Positions 14,786-25,569 of a stretch of DNA of 64,000 bases are shown here, piece by piece. This DNA is from Rhodococcus sp. 4CII (GTDB lineage Bacteria > Actinomycetota > Actinomycetes > Mycobacteriales > Mycobacteriaceae). Positions within the stretch are counted from its first letter, which is position 1. Every line of letters starts with the position of its first letter. The stretch lies in assembly GCF_014256275.1 (NCBI RefSeq), contig NZ_JACCFE010000002.1, forward strand, positions 868,001-932,000, read 5' to 3'. Under the pieces are notes generated by a model that had not been told where the DNA came from, made no database searches, and saw only the letters and a list, made by a program, of their open reading frames with translations. Both the position numbers and the translations under genes were made by a program.

Positions 14786-16024
14786 CTAGCGGGAGAGCAG
14801 CGCGCGCAGACCGCCGCGCTTGCGCGTGCGCTTGATCGCGGAACCGAGCCCCTGACGGCGACCGGTCACGGGATCGATTGTCGCCGTGGTGTTTCCACCG
14901 AACTTACGCTCCGACGCCGTCTCCGGCGCGTCGTCCGCGGTCGCCTTGAGGTACTTGTTCGGCAACGACAGCTTGGCGATGGTCCGCCACGACTTCGCGT
15001 ACTGCACGAGGAACGGCCCGGAGGTATAGGGCAGGTCGTACTTCTCGCACAGTTCCCGCACCCGCACGGCGATCTCCGCGTAGCGGTTGCTCGGCAGGTC
15101 GGGGAACAGGTGGTGCTCGATCTGGTAGCTCAGGTTGCCGGACATGAAGTCCATCAGCCTGCCGCCGTCGATGTTCGCGCTACCGAGCATCTGCCGGAGG
15201 TACCACTGCGCGGGCGTTTCCTTGTCGATGTCGGCCTTCGTGAACTTCTCGGCGCCGTCCGGGAAGTGCCCGCAGAAGATGATCGCGTTGGTCCACACGT
15301 TGCGGATCATGTTCGCGGCGATGTTGGCAGTGAGCGTGCTCTTCCACGCGGGACCGGTGACCGCGGGGTGGATCACGTAGTCCTTGAGGATCTGCTTGCC
15401 GACCTTCTCGCCGACCTCGCGAAGCTTGCGCTGGGTCTCCTCGCTCGGTACGCGCCCCTTGGCGACCTTGCCGAGTTCGAGGTGCTGCGCCGCGATGCCG
15501 TACTCGAAGAACAGCGCGAGCAGGGTGTTGTAGAGGAGGTTGCCGGTATTGAACGGCTTCCACCGCTGGTCACGCGTGACGCGCAGCAGCCCGTATCCCA
15601 CGTCGTCGTCCATGCCGAGGACATTGGTGTACTTGTGGTGAATGTAGTTGTGCGTCTGCTTCCAGTGAGCGGACGGTCCCGTCACGTCCCACTCCCACGA
15701 GGTGGAGTGGATCTCGGGATCGTTCATCCAGTCCCACTGGCCGTGCATGACGTTGTGGCCGAGTTCCATGTTCTCGATGATCTTCGAGAGGGAGAGCAAG
15801 GCCGTGCCCGCGAGCCAGGCGGGACGCCGCTTGCTCGCGAACAGCACTGCGCGCCCGCTGATCTCGAGTCCGCGCTGCAGCCTGATGGTGTTCCGCACGT
15901 AGCGCGCGTCGCGCTCCCCGCGGGACTCTTCGATATCGCGGCGGATCGCATCCAACTCGCGCCCGAGCGCCTCGACATCGGCTTCGGTGAGATGTGCGTA
16001 TTCCTTGACATCTGCAATCGCCAT
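14786..16024 (-). CDS. Membrane fatty acyl-CoA desaturase, DesA3-like (copy 1)
   Basis: The 412-residue protein has the three histidine boxes of membrane diiron desaturases: 'HNVMH' (90-94), 'HNYIHH' (125-130) and 'QIEHH' (301-305), with hydrophobic segments near 60-85, 160-180 and 230-255. M. tuberculosis DesA3 (Rv3229c) makes oleoyl-CoA from stearoyl-CoA with the reductase Rv3230c; the homologous reductase is two genes upstream here. Copies 1 and 2 are identical at 114 of the first 150 residues by hand count. AGGAGGAGG precedes the ATG. It has its own promoter region carrying the operator at 16094. Confidence 0.93.
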   Translation of the reverse strand: MAIADVKEYAHLTEADVEALGRELDAIRRDIEESRGERDARYVRNTIRLQRGLEISGRAVLFASKRRPAWLAGTALLSLSKIIENMELGHNVMHGQWDWMNDPEIHSTSWEWDVTGPSAHWKQTHNYIHHKYTNVLGMDDDVGYGLLRVTRDQRWKPFNTGNLLYNTLLALFFEYGIAAQHLELGKVAKGRVPSEETQRKLREVGEKVGKQILKDYVIHPAVTGPAWKSTLTANIAANMIRNVWTNAIIFCGHFPDGAEKFTKADIDKETPAQWYLRQMLGSANIDGGRLMDFMSGNLSYQIEHHLFPDLPSNRYAEIAVRVRELCEKYDLPYTSGPFLVQYAKSWRTIAKLSLPNKYLKATADDAPETASERKFGGNTTATIDPVTGRRQGLGSAIKRTRKRGGLRALLSR

Positions 16025-16093
16025 GGGGGACCTCCTCCTGGCTGGGTCGACAGTTCACACCCGGTAGGCGCTGACTCGACCTACCGTACCGTA

Positions 16094-16115
16094 AGTTACG
16101 ACACCGTAGGTTACC
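16094..16115. promoter_or_regulatory. Desaturase operator, copy A
   Basis: A 22-base element containing ACCGTAGGTTACC (16103-16115). It matches the element at 18619-18640 at 20 of 22 positions. Related half-sites (CTACCGTA, CGTAAGTTACG) lie just upstream. It sits 70-90 bases before the start of desaturase copy 1, in the promoter zone. The repeat and near-palindromic halves suggest the binding site of a dimeric, perhaps TetR-type, regulator; the protein is not identified. Confidence 0.65.
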
Positions 16116-16125
16116 TGAGTGTAGG

Positions 16126-16141
16126 TGTGAGTGAAATCACC
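16126..16141. promoter_or_regulatory. CRP-like box near desaturase copy 1
   Basis: TGTGAGTGAAATCACC fits TGTGA-N6-TCACA with one mismatch. It overlaps the stop codon of desaturase copy 2 and lies about 110 bases before the start of copy 1. A chance match is quite possible because part of it is coding. Confidence 0.3.
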
Positions 16142-17393
16142 GGCGGCGTCGAGGAATCTTGGCCTCGGCGCGGGCACGAAGCGCCGACAGCAGACCCCGG
16201 CGCTGCCCCGTGACGGGGTCCGTGCGCAGCGTCTCCACCATCGCTGCACCCGCATCGCGGGCCTCGCGGAACTTGCGCTCCGACGACGTCTCAGGGGCGT
16301 CGTCGGCCGTCGCCCGCAGGAAGCGGTCGGGCAGCGCGAGCTTGTGGATCGTGCGCAGAGCCAGCAGATACTGCTTCGCGAGCGAACCCGTCGTGTACGG
16401 CAGGTCGTACTTCTCGCACAGCGCCCGCACCTTCACGGCGATCTCCGGGTACCGGTTGCTGGGCAGGTCCGGGAAAAGGTGATGCTCGATCTGGTAGCTG
16501 AGGTTGCCGCTCATGAAGCCCATGATCTTGCCGGAATCGAAATTGGCGCTGCCCAGCATCTGCCGGAGATACCATTCGTGCCGGGTCTCGTTCTCGTACT
16601 CCGCGACGGTGAATTTCTCGGCACCGTCCGGGAAGTGGCCGCAGAAGATCACGACGTACGCCCACAGATTCCGGGCGAGGTTCGCGGCAGTGTTCGCCGA
16701 CAGCGTCGACTTCCACGCCGGGCCCGCGAGCAGCGGGAACAGGAAGAAATCCTTGCCGACCTGCCGGAAGATCTTGCGGGCGAAATCCTTGTTGGCCTGC
16801 GAGTTGAGCTGCCCTTTCTCGGCGCCCTCCAACTCGGCCGCGAACGTGAGGTCGTGGAGCGCGATCCCCCATTCGAACGTGGCGGCGAGGACGATGTTGG
16901 CGAACGGCTGCAGCAGATTGATCGGCCGCCACTCCTCGTCGCGGGTCATCCGGAGGATGCCGAAACCGACGTCGGAGTCCATTCCCACGATGTTGGTGAA
17001 CGTGTGGTGGGAGTAGTTGTGGGCCCGCTTCCAATGCTCCGAGGGGCCCGTCTGATCCCACTCCCACGACATCGAGTGGATCTCGGGATCGTTCATCCAG
17101 TCCCACTGGCCGTGCATCACGTTGTGGCCGAGTTCCATGTTCTCGATGATCTTCGAGAGGGAGAGCATCGCGGTGCCCGCGAGCCAGGCCGGCCGGTACC
17201 TGCTGCCGAACAGCGCGAGCCGGCCACCGAGCTCCAGCAGTCGTTGCGCCCTGATGGCCCGGCGGATGTAACGGGCGTCGCGGACGCCTCGCGAATCCTC
17301 CACGTCGAGCCGGATCGCATCCAACTCACGCCCGAGCGATTCGATGTCCGCTTCGGTCAGATGCGCGAACTCTTTGATGTCGGTGATCGCCAC
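16137..17393 (-). CDS. desA3: Membrane fatty acyl-CoA desaturase, DesA3-like (copy 2)
   Basis: The 418-residue paralogue of the neighbouring gene has histidine boxes 'HNVMH' (90-94), 'HNYSHH' (125-130) and 'QIEHH'. Residues conserved between the copies include the 'WLAGTA-LSLSKIIENMELGH' region and the iron-binding boxes; the main differences are in the middle (about 155-215) and the tail. It lies 62 bases downstream of the reductase gene with no operator of its own, so it is probably co-transcribed with the reductase, as Rv3229c-Rv3230c are. Product preference relative to copy 1 cannot be read. Confidence 0.93.
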   Translation of the reverse strand: MAITDIKEFAHLTEADIESLGRELDAIRLDVEDSRGVRDARYIRRAIRAQRLLELGGRLALFGSRYRPAWLAGTAMLSLSKIIENMELGHNVMHGQWDWMNDPEIHSMSWEWDQTGPSEHWKRAHNYSHHTFTNIVGMDSDVGFGILRMTRDEEWRPINLLQPFANIVLAATFEWGIALHDLTFAAELEGAEKGQLNSQANKDFARKIFRQVGKDFFLFPLLAGPAWKSTLSANTAANLARNLWAYVVIFCGHFPDGAEKFTVAEYENETRHEWYLRQMLGSANFDSGKIMGFMSGNLSYQIEHHLFPDLPSNRYPEIAVKVRALCEKYDLPYTTGSLAKQYLLALRTIHKLALPDRFLRATADDAPETSSERKFREARDAGAAMVETLRTDPVTGQRRGLLSALRARAEAKIPRRRR

Positions 17394-17455
17394 CGTGCTC
17401 CTCCGTCTGGTGAGAGTCCGAGAATAGCGGAGTCAGGTGAACAACACGCTCACGC

Positions 17456-18571
17456 TCACGCGTCGAGCGTGCAGTCCCCTGCCGCCGCCGAGATACAAGT
17501 CTGGACTCGGTCACCTTCGGCATGCTGCTTGCCGGACCTCAGGTCGATCGCGTGCCCGGCGAGAATCGGCACGACACAGGTCTGACAGATACCCATCCGG
17601 CAGCCGAACGGCATCAGTGCCCCGACCTTCTCACCGGCCTCGAGGAGAGTGGTGGCACCGTCGATCGCGACGGTCTTGTCGGCCTTGGCGAACGTCACCG
17701 TTCCACCCTCGCCGGACGTGTCCGCGCGGGAGACGGCGAAACGCTCGAGGTGCAACTTGTCCTCGATGTTCTCGTCGCGCCACAGCGTCTCGATCTCGTC
17801 GAGCATCGGCAGCGGCCCACAGGCCCACGTCTGCCGTTCGCGCCAGTCCGGGCACACTTCGTCGAGCGAGGACAACGCGAACTTGCCCTGGCTGCGGGTG
17901 AGCTGGATCTTGCACCGGAAGTCGTCGTGCTCCTCGTGGAGCTGGGTGAGTTCGTCGGCGAACATCACGTCGGCGTCGGTGGGCGCCGAATGGACGTGGA
18001 AGACGTCGGGAAGCTGGCCGCGCCGGTTCATCGTGCGGAGCATCGCCATGACGGGAGTGATGCCGCTGCCCGCGGTGAGGAACAGGATGCGCTGCGGCGG
18101 CGGGTCGGGCAGCGCGAAGTTGCCCGTGGGCGTCGCGAGCCGCACGATCGTGCCCGACGGCACACCGTTGACGAGGTGACTCGACAGGAATCCCTCGGGC
18201 ATCGCCTTGACGGCGATGGAGATGAGTTTGTCGTCCCAGTTCGGGGGTGAGGTGAGGGAGTACGAACGCCAGTGCCATCGTCCGTCGATGTGCAGGCCGA
18301 TGCCGATGTACTGGCCGGGCTCGTAGTCGAAGTCGAATCCCCAGCCCGGCTTGATGACGATCGTCGCAGAGTCCGCCGTCTCCGCGCGTACCTCCACGAT
18401 CTGTCCGCGCAGTTCGCGGGCCGACCACAGCGGGTTGGCCAGGTGCAGGTAGTCGTCGGGGAGCAACGGCGTCGTCAGACGTGCCGCCGCACCGCGCAAC
18501 CAATTGAGCTTGGACCGCTTGGCGGGCACGACCGCTGCTGCGGGCGCCTCGATCCAATCCTTGAGACCCAT
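17456..18571 (-). CDS. Ferredoxin-NADP reductase-type electron donor of the desaturases (Rv3230c homologue)
   Basis: The 371-residue protein combines an FAD domain ('WRSYSLTSPP'), a pyridine-nucleotide domain ('FLTAGSGITPVMAML', 'WACGPLPML') and a C-terminal plant-type 2Fe-2S ferredoxin domain with the ligands in 'CRMGICQTC' and a later Cys in 'QTCIS'. It should carry electrons from NADPH to the diiron desaturase. The ATG at 18571 is used because the family N-terminus starts there. The operator at 18619 lies directly upstream. Confidence 0.92.
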   Translation of the reverse strand: MGLKDWIEAPAAAVVPAKRSKLNWLRGAAARLTTPLLPDDYLHLANPLWSARELRGQIVEVRAETADSATIVIKPGWGFDFDYEPGQYIGIGLHIDGRWHWRSYSLTSPPNWDDKLISIAVKAMPEGFLSSHLVNGVPSGTIVRLATPTGNFALPDPPPQRILFLTAGSGITPVMAMLRTMNRRGQLPDVFHVHSAPTDADVMFADELTQLHEEHDDFRCKIQLTRSQGKFALSSLDEVCPDWRERQTWACGPLPMLDEIETLWRDENIEDKLHLERFAVSRADTSGEGGTVTFAKADKTVAIDGATTLLEAGEKVGALMPFGCRMGICQTCVVPILAGHAIDLRSGKQHAEGDRVQTCISAAAGDCTLDA

Positions 18572-18618
18572 TCGACCTCCACCTTTTCCGTCACGACCTA
18601 CGCTACCGTAGGTTTTTA

Positions 18619-18640
18619 AGTTACGGTACCGTAGGTTACC
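18619..18640. promoter_or_regulatory. Desaturase operator, copy B
   Basis: It carries the same ACCGTAGGTTACC core (18628-18640) as the element at 16094-16115. Here it contains the perfect 12-base palindrome TACGGTACCGTA. A third half-site, CTACCGTAGGTTT, lies at 18604-18616. The element is about 50-70 bases before the reductase start, so it should control the reductase and desaturase copy 2 together. Confidence 0.65.
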
Positions 18641-18662
18641 CCAAGGTAAGAGGATGGACCGG

Positions 18663-19175
18663 TCAGAGCAGTTCGAGCAGGAACGGAAGCTCCTGGGTGG
18701 CATACCACGCCAGTACGTGATCCTCGGCGTCACCCAGAACGAACTCGGCGTCCGGGTCCCCGAGATCCGCCTCGTCGATTGCCGACACCGCTCGCTCGAT
18801 GTCCGGCTCCGCCTCCGCGAGGTCGACGTGCACCGACGCAACCCGGCCGATCGTCACCGGACCGGGCAGGCGGACCACCGCGTCGTCGAGGTCCGGACGC
18901 GGCGTCACGTCATCCACGTCCGCGGCGACCACGGCGCGACGGAAGCGGACCCCGTCGGTTCCGCCCTCCGCGACCCGGCCCGCGATCAGACGCAGCGACG
19001 CCCGGGCTGCCTCCGCCATCGCGACCTCGGCCAGTTCGTCGTCGTCTCCCGACGAGTACGCCTCACGGAGGGTGGCGGTGACGGCGAAGGCGGTACGGCT
19101 CATCGGGTCGAATTCCTGGTCGGCCACGAGCCGATGGAGGATCTCGATCGTCGCAGGAACGTACACCCTCGTCAT
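18663..19175 (-). CDS. Conserved hypothetical protein (Rv3231c homologue)
   Basis: A 170-residue soluble protein, acidic and Ala/Asp-rich, with no signal peptide or membrane segment. The N-terminus 'TRVYVPATIEILHRLV' and C-terminal 'DHVLAWYATQELPFLLELL' are the most protein-like blocks. Position between the desaturase and WS/DGAT genes matches Rv3231c, whose function is unknown. It ends 23 bases from the operator at 18619, so its 3' end borders the reductase promoter. Confidence 0.75.
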   Translation of the reverse strand: MTRVYVPATIEILHRLVADQEFDPMSRTAFAVTATLREAYSSGDDDELAEVAMAEAARASLRLIAGRVAEGGTDGVRFRRAVVAADVDDVTPRPDLDDAVVRLPGPVTIGRVASVHVDLAEAEPDIERAVSAIDEADLGDPDAEFVLGDAEDHVLAWYATQELPFLLELL

Positions 19176-19205
19176 GCGACACCCGTCATTCGCACCGCGG
19201 ACTTC

Positions 19206-20630
19206 TCACCGGCTGGCATCCAACAACTCCTCGAGAGATTCGTGCAGCAGCGCCGCCACCACGTCCACGTCGGCCATGGCGTCACGGTCTGCATTCAAAC
19301 CGTAATAGACGTTGCCGTCGTACGACGTCAGCGCAATGCTCAAAGTCTGGTTTTTCAGCAGCGGCGACACCGGATACATCTCGAGCATCCGCGCTCCCCC
19401 GACGTACAGCGGCAGCTGCGGACCCGGCGCGTTGGTGATCATCAGATTGAACATCCGCTGCGAGAAGCTGCTCGCCACCCGGGCACCCATCGCGTGCAGC
19501 GTGGCCGGTGCGAAACCCGACAACCGCACCAGGGTCTCCGCGGTGACCCGCTGACTCTGCTTCGCGTGCGCCTCCATCGCGTGTGCCACGTGCGAAAGCC
19601 GCACCACAGCATTCGGTTCCCCCACCGGCAGGTCGATGAGGAACGAGGACACCATGCTCCGCGGATCCGCCCACTCGCCGCGACGCGACGCCTCCTCGGC
19701 GTCCTCCGGGTCCGTCGCGTACACCGACATCGGAACCATCGCACGGACTGTCGTCGATTCGGCCACCGGTTCGCCGCGGGACAGCAACCAGTACCGCATC
19801 GCCCCCGACACGACGGCGAGGATCACGTCGTTGACCTCGCACCCGTACTGCGCGCGGATCTTCCGGTAATCGCCCAATTCGGTCTTGACGACGGCGAAGC
19901 GCCGGTTCCGGGAAATGGTCGCGTTGAGCGGACTCGCCGGCGCCACCTGCGTGGCGGTACGCACCACGGCGGCGAGTTTGCCGACCGCGCGCACGGTCTC
20001 ACCCACCGCCGACGCCATGTCACCCAACGTCACCCGCAGCGCCGCCAGTCCCTCGCCCGGCCGCGACACCATCTCCGCGAGCGCACCGGCGATGAGCGTG
20101 GACTCGCTGGGCGCGGGGCTCGGCATCCACAACTCCTCGGCCATCGGCCGCCGGGTCTTCGCCGGGTCCAGGATCACCTGCCCGATCTCGAGCGCCGTCT
20201 CGCCGTCGACGAGCGACGAATGAGACTTCGTGAAGATGGCGAAACGGTTGTTCGACAACCCCTCCACCAGATACATCTCCCACAGCGGGCGCGTGTTGTC
20301 GAGCGGGCGGGACGTGAGCCGCGCGACCAGGTCGTGCAACTGGGCATCCGATCCGGGTTTCGGCAGCGCCGACCGCCGGACGTGGTACTCGATGTCGAAG
20401 TCCTGGTCGTCCACCCACACCGGACGCGACAGCCCCAGCGCCACCTCCCGCACCTTCTGGCGGTAGCGCGGCACCAGACTCAGCCGCTCCTCGACGAGGC
20501 TCAGTAATTCCTCGTAGGACAACCCGTTTCGCGGTTTCCGGAAGATCGCGAGCGAACCCACGTGCATCGGCGTACTGCTCGCCTCGAGGAAGTAGAACGA
20601 CGCGTCCTGCGTAGTCAGTCTCGTCACCAT
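19206..20630 (-). CDS. WS/DGAT-family acyltransferase with altered active-site motif
   Basis: The length (474 aa) and blocks such as 'PMHVGSLAIF', 'NTRPLWEMYLVEGL', 'NDVILAVVSGAMRYWL' and 'NLMITNAPGPQLPLYVGGARM' place it in the wax ester synthase/diacylglycerol acyltransferase family, which makes storage triacylglycerol and wax esters. The catalytic HHxxxDG motif reads 'HSSLVDG' (137-143): the second, catalytic His is replaced by Ser138, although Asp142 and Gly143 remain. It may have lost transferase activity or use another base. It overlaps the HAD gene upstream by 7 bases. By synteny it corresponds to the tgs3 region (Rv3233c-Rv3234c). Confidence 0.88.
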   Translation of the reverse strand: MVTRLTTQDASFYFLEASSTPMHVGSLAIFRKPRNGLSYEELLSLVEERLSLVPRYRQKVREVALGLSRPVWVDDQDFDIEYHVRRSALPKPGSDAQLHDLVARLTSRPLDNTRPLWEMYLVEGLSNNRFAIFTKSHSSLVDGETALEIGQVILDPAKTRRPMAEELWMPSPAPSESTLIAGALAEMVSRPGEGLAALRVTLGDMASAVGETVRAVGKLAAVVRTATQVAPASPLNATISRNRRFAVVKTELGDYRKIRAQYGCEVNDVILAVVSGAMRYWLLSRGEPVAESTTVRAMVPMSVYATDPEDAEEASRRGEWADPRSMVSSFLIDLPVGEPNAVVRLSHVAHAMEAHAKQSQRVTAETLVRLSGFAPATLHAMGARVASSFSQRMFNLMITNAPGPQLPLYVGGARMLEMYPVSPLLKNQTLSIALTSYDGNVYYGLNADRDAMADVDVVAALLHESLEELLDASR

Positions 20631-21061
20631 GTCGGCGCCTGTCCCCCTTGCATCCCGTCTCGATCCACGTCGAGAAGTATCGCTATCTCGTCCGCGGTGG
20701 CCGCGCCGTCGACGTGGTGAACCCCGACCATCCCGGCCGCCACCGCACCCCGGACGTTGACCGGCAGGTCGTCGACGAAGATACAGTCCCCCGGATCCAG
20801 GCCGAGCGCATCGGCGGTCAGCCGGTAGATCCGCGGATCAGGTTTGGCAACACCGACATCCCCGGACAGCACGACGTGGTCGACGAACCGGCCGTCGCCG
20901 AGTTCCCGCAGCCACTGCGCGGCGGGGCCCCCCGGATCGTTGCTGAGGATTGCAGTGCGCACACCACGGTTGCGGGCACCGGCAAGGACTGACGACAGGC
21001 CGTCCATGTCCGAACCGGGGCCCGCCAGAACTCCGCCGAAGTCCAAAATCAATCCCCGCAC
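20624..21061 (-). CDS. Small HAD-superfamily hydrolase
   Basis: The 145-residue protein has HAD motif I 'LDFGGVLAG', motif II 'ILSNDPGG', motif III 'VAKPDPRIY' and motif IV 'IFVDDLPVN'. The cap domain is almost absent and the second Asp of motif I is Gly, as in dehalogenase- and epoxide hydrolase-like branches. Substrate unknown. The GTG at 21061 follows a TAGGGT hexamer by 6 bases. It is co-transcribed with the WS/DGAT gene and divergent from the Rv3235-like gene. Confidence 0.8.
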   Translation of the reverse strand: MRGLILDFGGVLAGPGSDMDGLSSVLAGARNRGVRTAILSNDPGGPAAQWLRELGDGRFVDHVVLSGDVGVAKPDPRIYRLTADALGLDPGDCIFVDDLPVNVRGAVAAGMVGVHHVDGAATADEIAILLDVDRDGMQGGQAPTW

Positions 21062-21067
21062 GTCCCC

Positions 21068-21073
21068 ACCCTA
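21068..21073 (-). promoter_or_regulatory. Leaderless -10 element (TAGGGT) of the HAD gene
   Basis: TAGGGT on the minus strand, 6 bases before the GTG at 21061. It would drive the HAD and WS/DGAT pair. Confidence 0.5.
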
Positions 21074-21166
21074 GGGTCCGCTCCCCGGTTCGGCGACACG
21101 ACGACGGGATCCGTGCGAGTATGACCGCTACGACGGCCGTCTCATGCCGAAACCGGGGGGTAAGAA

Positions 21167-21691
21167 ATGAGTGAGTCCTACACGTTCCTGTCACGGGTGC
21201 CGCACTTCGAGCCGGCCGCCCGCGACGTTCCCGCACCGCCGCTGCCGGCAGCTCCGGACGCGCCTGCGCGTGGGCGCCCCGCACCGGGCCGCGGTCGGCA
21301 CCGTCCGTCGCCCCACTCGGGGGCGTCGCCGCGATCTCCCGCGGCGCAGCCGGACACGGCGCCGCTTCCCCCGCGGGATGTCCATCGATTCACGGAGCAG
21401 GCGTTCCGGCTCGTTCTCGAAGTTCTGGATCGGCGCCGCAATGTGCGGCAACTGCGGCCGCTGGTGTCGCCGTCGCTGATCGACGTCGTGCGCACGCTCG
21501 CGCTGGCGGATGCTCCGGGCAGGCGACTCGGCGTCGCGACGCTCGTCCGCGTGCATCTGCGCGCGGTGGGACCCGGGGCGTACGAGGCGTTCGGCACCTA
21601 CGGCCGGGGTTCCCGGGTCTTCGTGATCGCAGCCCGTGTCGAACGAGCGTCCGACACGGGCTGGACCGTCACCTCGATGGTGGTCGGCTGA
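21167..21691 (+). CDS. Rv3235-family protein
   Basis: The 174-residue protein has a long Pro/Ala/Arg-rich disordered N-terminal half (about 15-70) and a folded C-terminal domain starting 'VHRFTEQAFRLVLEVLDRRR' with 'QLRPLVSPSLIDVVRTLA'. That domain is typical of the Rv3235 family found next to secA in actinobacteria. Its function is unknown; the location suggests a link to SecA1-dependent export, which is inference only. GGGGGG-TAAGAA precedes the ATG. It converges on secA with a 9-base gap. Confidence 0.8.
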   Translation: MSESYTFLSRVPHFEPAARDVPAPPLPAAPDAPARGRPAPGRGRHRPSPHSGASPRSPAAQPDTAPLPPRDVHRFTEQAFRLVLEVLDRRRNVRQLRPLVSPSLIDVVRTLALADAPGRRLGVATLVRVHLRAVGPGAYEAFGTYGRGSRVFVIAARVERASDTGWTVTSMVVG

Positions 21692-21700
21692 TCCGGGAGG

Positions 21701-24571
<2,871 letters not shown>

Positions 24572-24617
24572 AGTCTTGTTCGTCCTCAATCTTCGGCAGT
24601 GGATGGGTGACACACAA

Positions 24618-24652
24618 AATCCGGCCGGAGGTCCGAGAACCCCGGCCGGATT
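24618..24652 (-). terminator. Rho-independent terminator after hpf
   Basis: AATCCGGCCGG pairs with CCGGCCGGATT around a 13-base loop. On the minus strand the stem is followed by TTTTGTGTG. It lies between the hpf stop and the secA start, so secA probably has its own promoter in the 47 bases after it. Confidence 0.85.
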
Positions 24653-24721
24653 CCATGGTAGGCGCTTCTGCGATCGGACGAGTAGACCGACCGCTCGGAT
24701 CGTCGAACGGAACGGGCTACA

Positions 24722-25399
24722 TCACGCCAGACGTATCAATCCGTAGTCGAACGCGTGCCGCCGGTAGACGACGGTCGCCTTGTCCGACTCCTTGTCGTGG
24801 AACAGGAAGAAGTCGTGCCCTACCAGTTCCATCTCGTACAACGCGTCGTCAATGGTCATCGGCGTTGCCTTGTGTTCCTTGGTACGCACGACATGACCCG
24901 GTGTGTGCTCTTCCGACACCTGACCGTCCAGGGAGATGTCGGGACTGATCCCGAGACTCTCGTCCTCGGCGAGTGCGGCGGTGGCCTCCGCGACCGACAC
25001 CGGGGTCTTTTCCCCGTAGTGAACCTTCTTCCGATCCTTGGTGCGGCGGAGCCTGCTCTCGAGCTTGGCGGTCACCGACTCGAATGCTGCGTAGAAACTG
25101 TCGGCGGATGCCTCGGCTCGGGCTACCGGCCCCTTGCCTCGGGCAGTGATCTCGACGCGCTGGCAGCTCTTCCTCTGGCGTCGATTGGGTTCGTGTTGAA
25201 GTTCGACATCGAACAGGAATATGGAGGGATCGAAGCGCTCGAGGCGCGACAGCTTCTCGGAGACGTACACGCGGAAGTGGTCGGGTACCTCGACGTTGCG
25301 TCCCTTGACTACGATCTCGGCGTGGGGGGTATCCGTCTTCTCTGTTGCGTCCGTAGTGCGGTCGTCGACGAAAACCGAGGCTTGCGAAGGGGTCGTCAC
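24722..25399 (-). CDS. hpf: Long-form ribosome hibernation promoting factor (Rv3241c homologue)
   Basis: The 225-residue protein has an N-terminal S30AE/HPF domain (about 25-125, starting 'AEIVVKGRNVEVPDHFRVYV') and the C-terminal dimerisation domain ending 'FFLFHDKESDKATVVYRRHAFDYGLI'. Long HPF joins 70S ribosomes into inactive 100S dimers in stationary phase. The GTG at 25399 has GGGAGG 6 bases upstream. The frame is open to a GTG at 25495, but that lacks spacing from any ribosome-binding site. The leader 25400-25569 holds the promoter; nothing else was recognised there. Confidence 0.92.
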   Translation of the reverse strand: MTTPSQASVFVDDRTTDATEKTDTPHAEIVVKGRNVEVPDHFRVYVSEKLSRLERFDPSIFLFDVELQHEPNRRQRKSCQRVEITARGKGPVARAEASADSFYAAFESVTAKLESRLRRTKDRKKVHYGEKTPVSVAEATAALAEDESLGISPDISLDGQVSEEHTPGHVVRTKEHKATPMTIDDALYEMELVGHDFFLFHDKESDKATVVYRRHAFDYGLIRLA

Positions 25400-25569
25400 T
25401 CGTACCTCCCGATTACGGCCCCGCCCTTGGTGGGCGGCGGCGAGTTTGAGCAATGCCGGAAGGGGGTCCGCCCGGCACCAGGTTCGAAGTTCCACCTCCT
25501 ACCTGTGTTTTCGGGTGTGTCCGCGACGCTAGTACGTAACTCGCGTGAGTGCCACTGTTCGGCAGAATT

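Noticed and set aside
25470..25495. A tRNA-like T-loop sequence (GGTTCGAAGTTCC)
   Set aside because: No acceptor stem, anticodon stem or CCA context could be formed around it.
25400..25495. An upstream GTG start for hpf at 25495
   Set aside because: The purine-rich run touches that GTG with no spacing, and the added residues do not resemble HPF proteins; GTG 25399 has a well-spaced GGGAGG.
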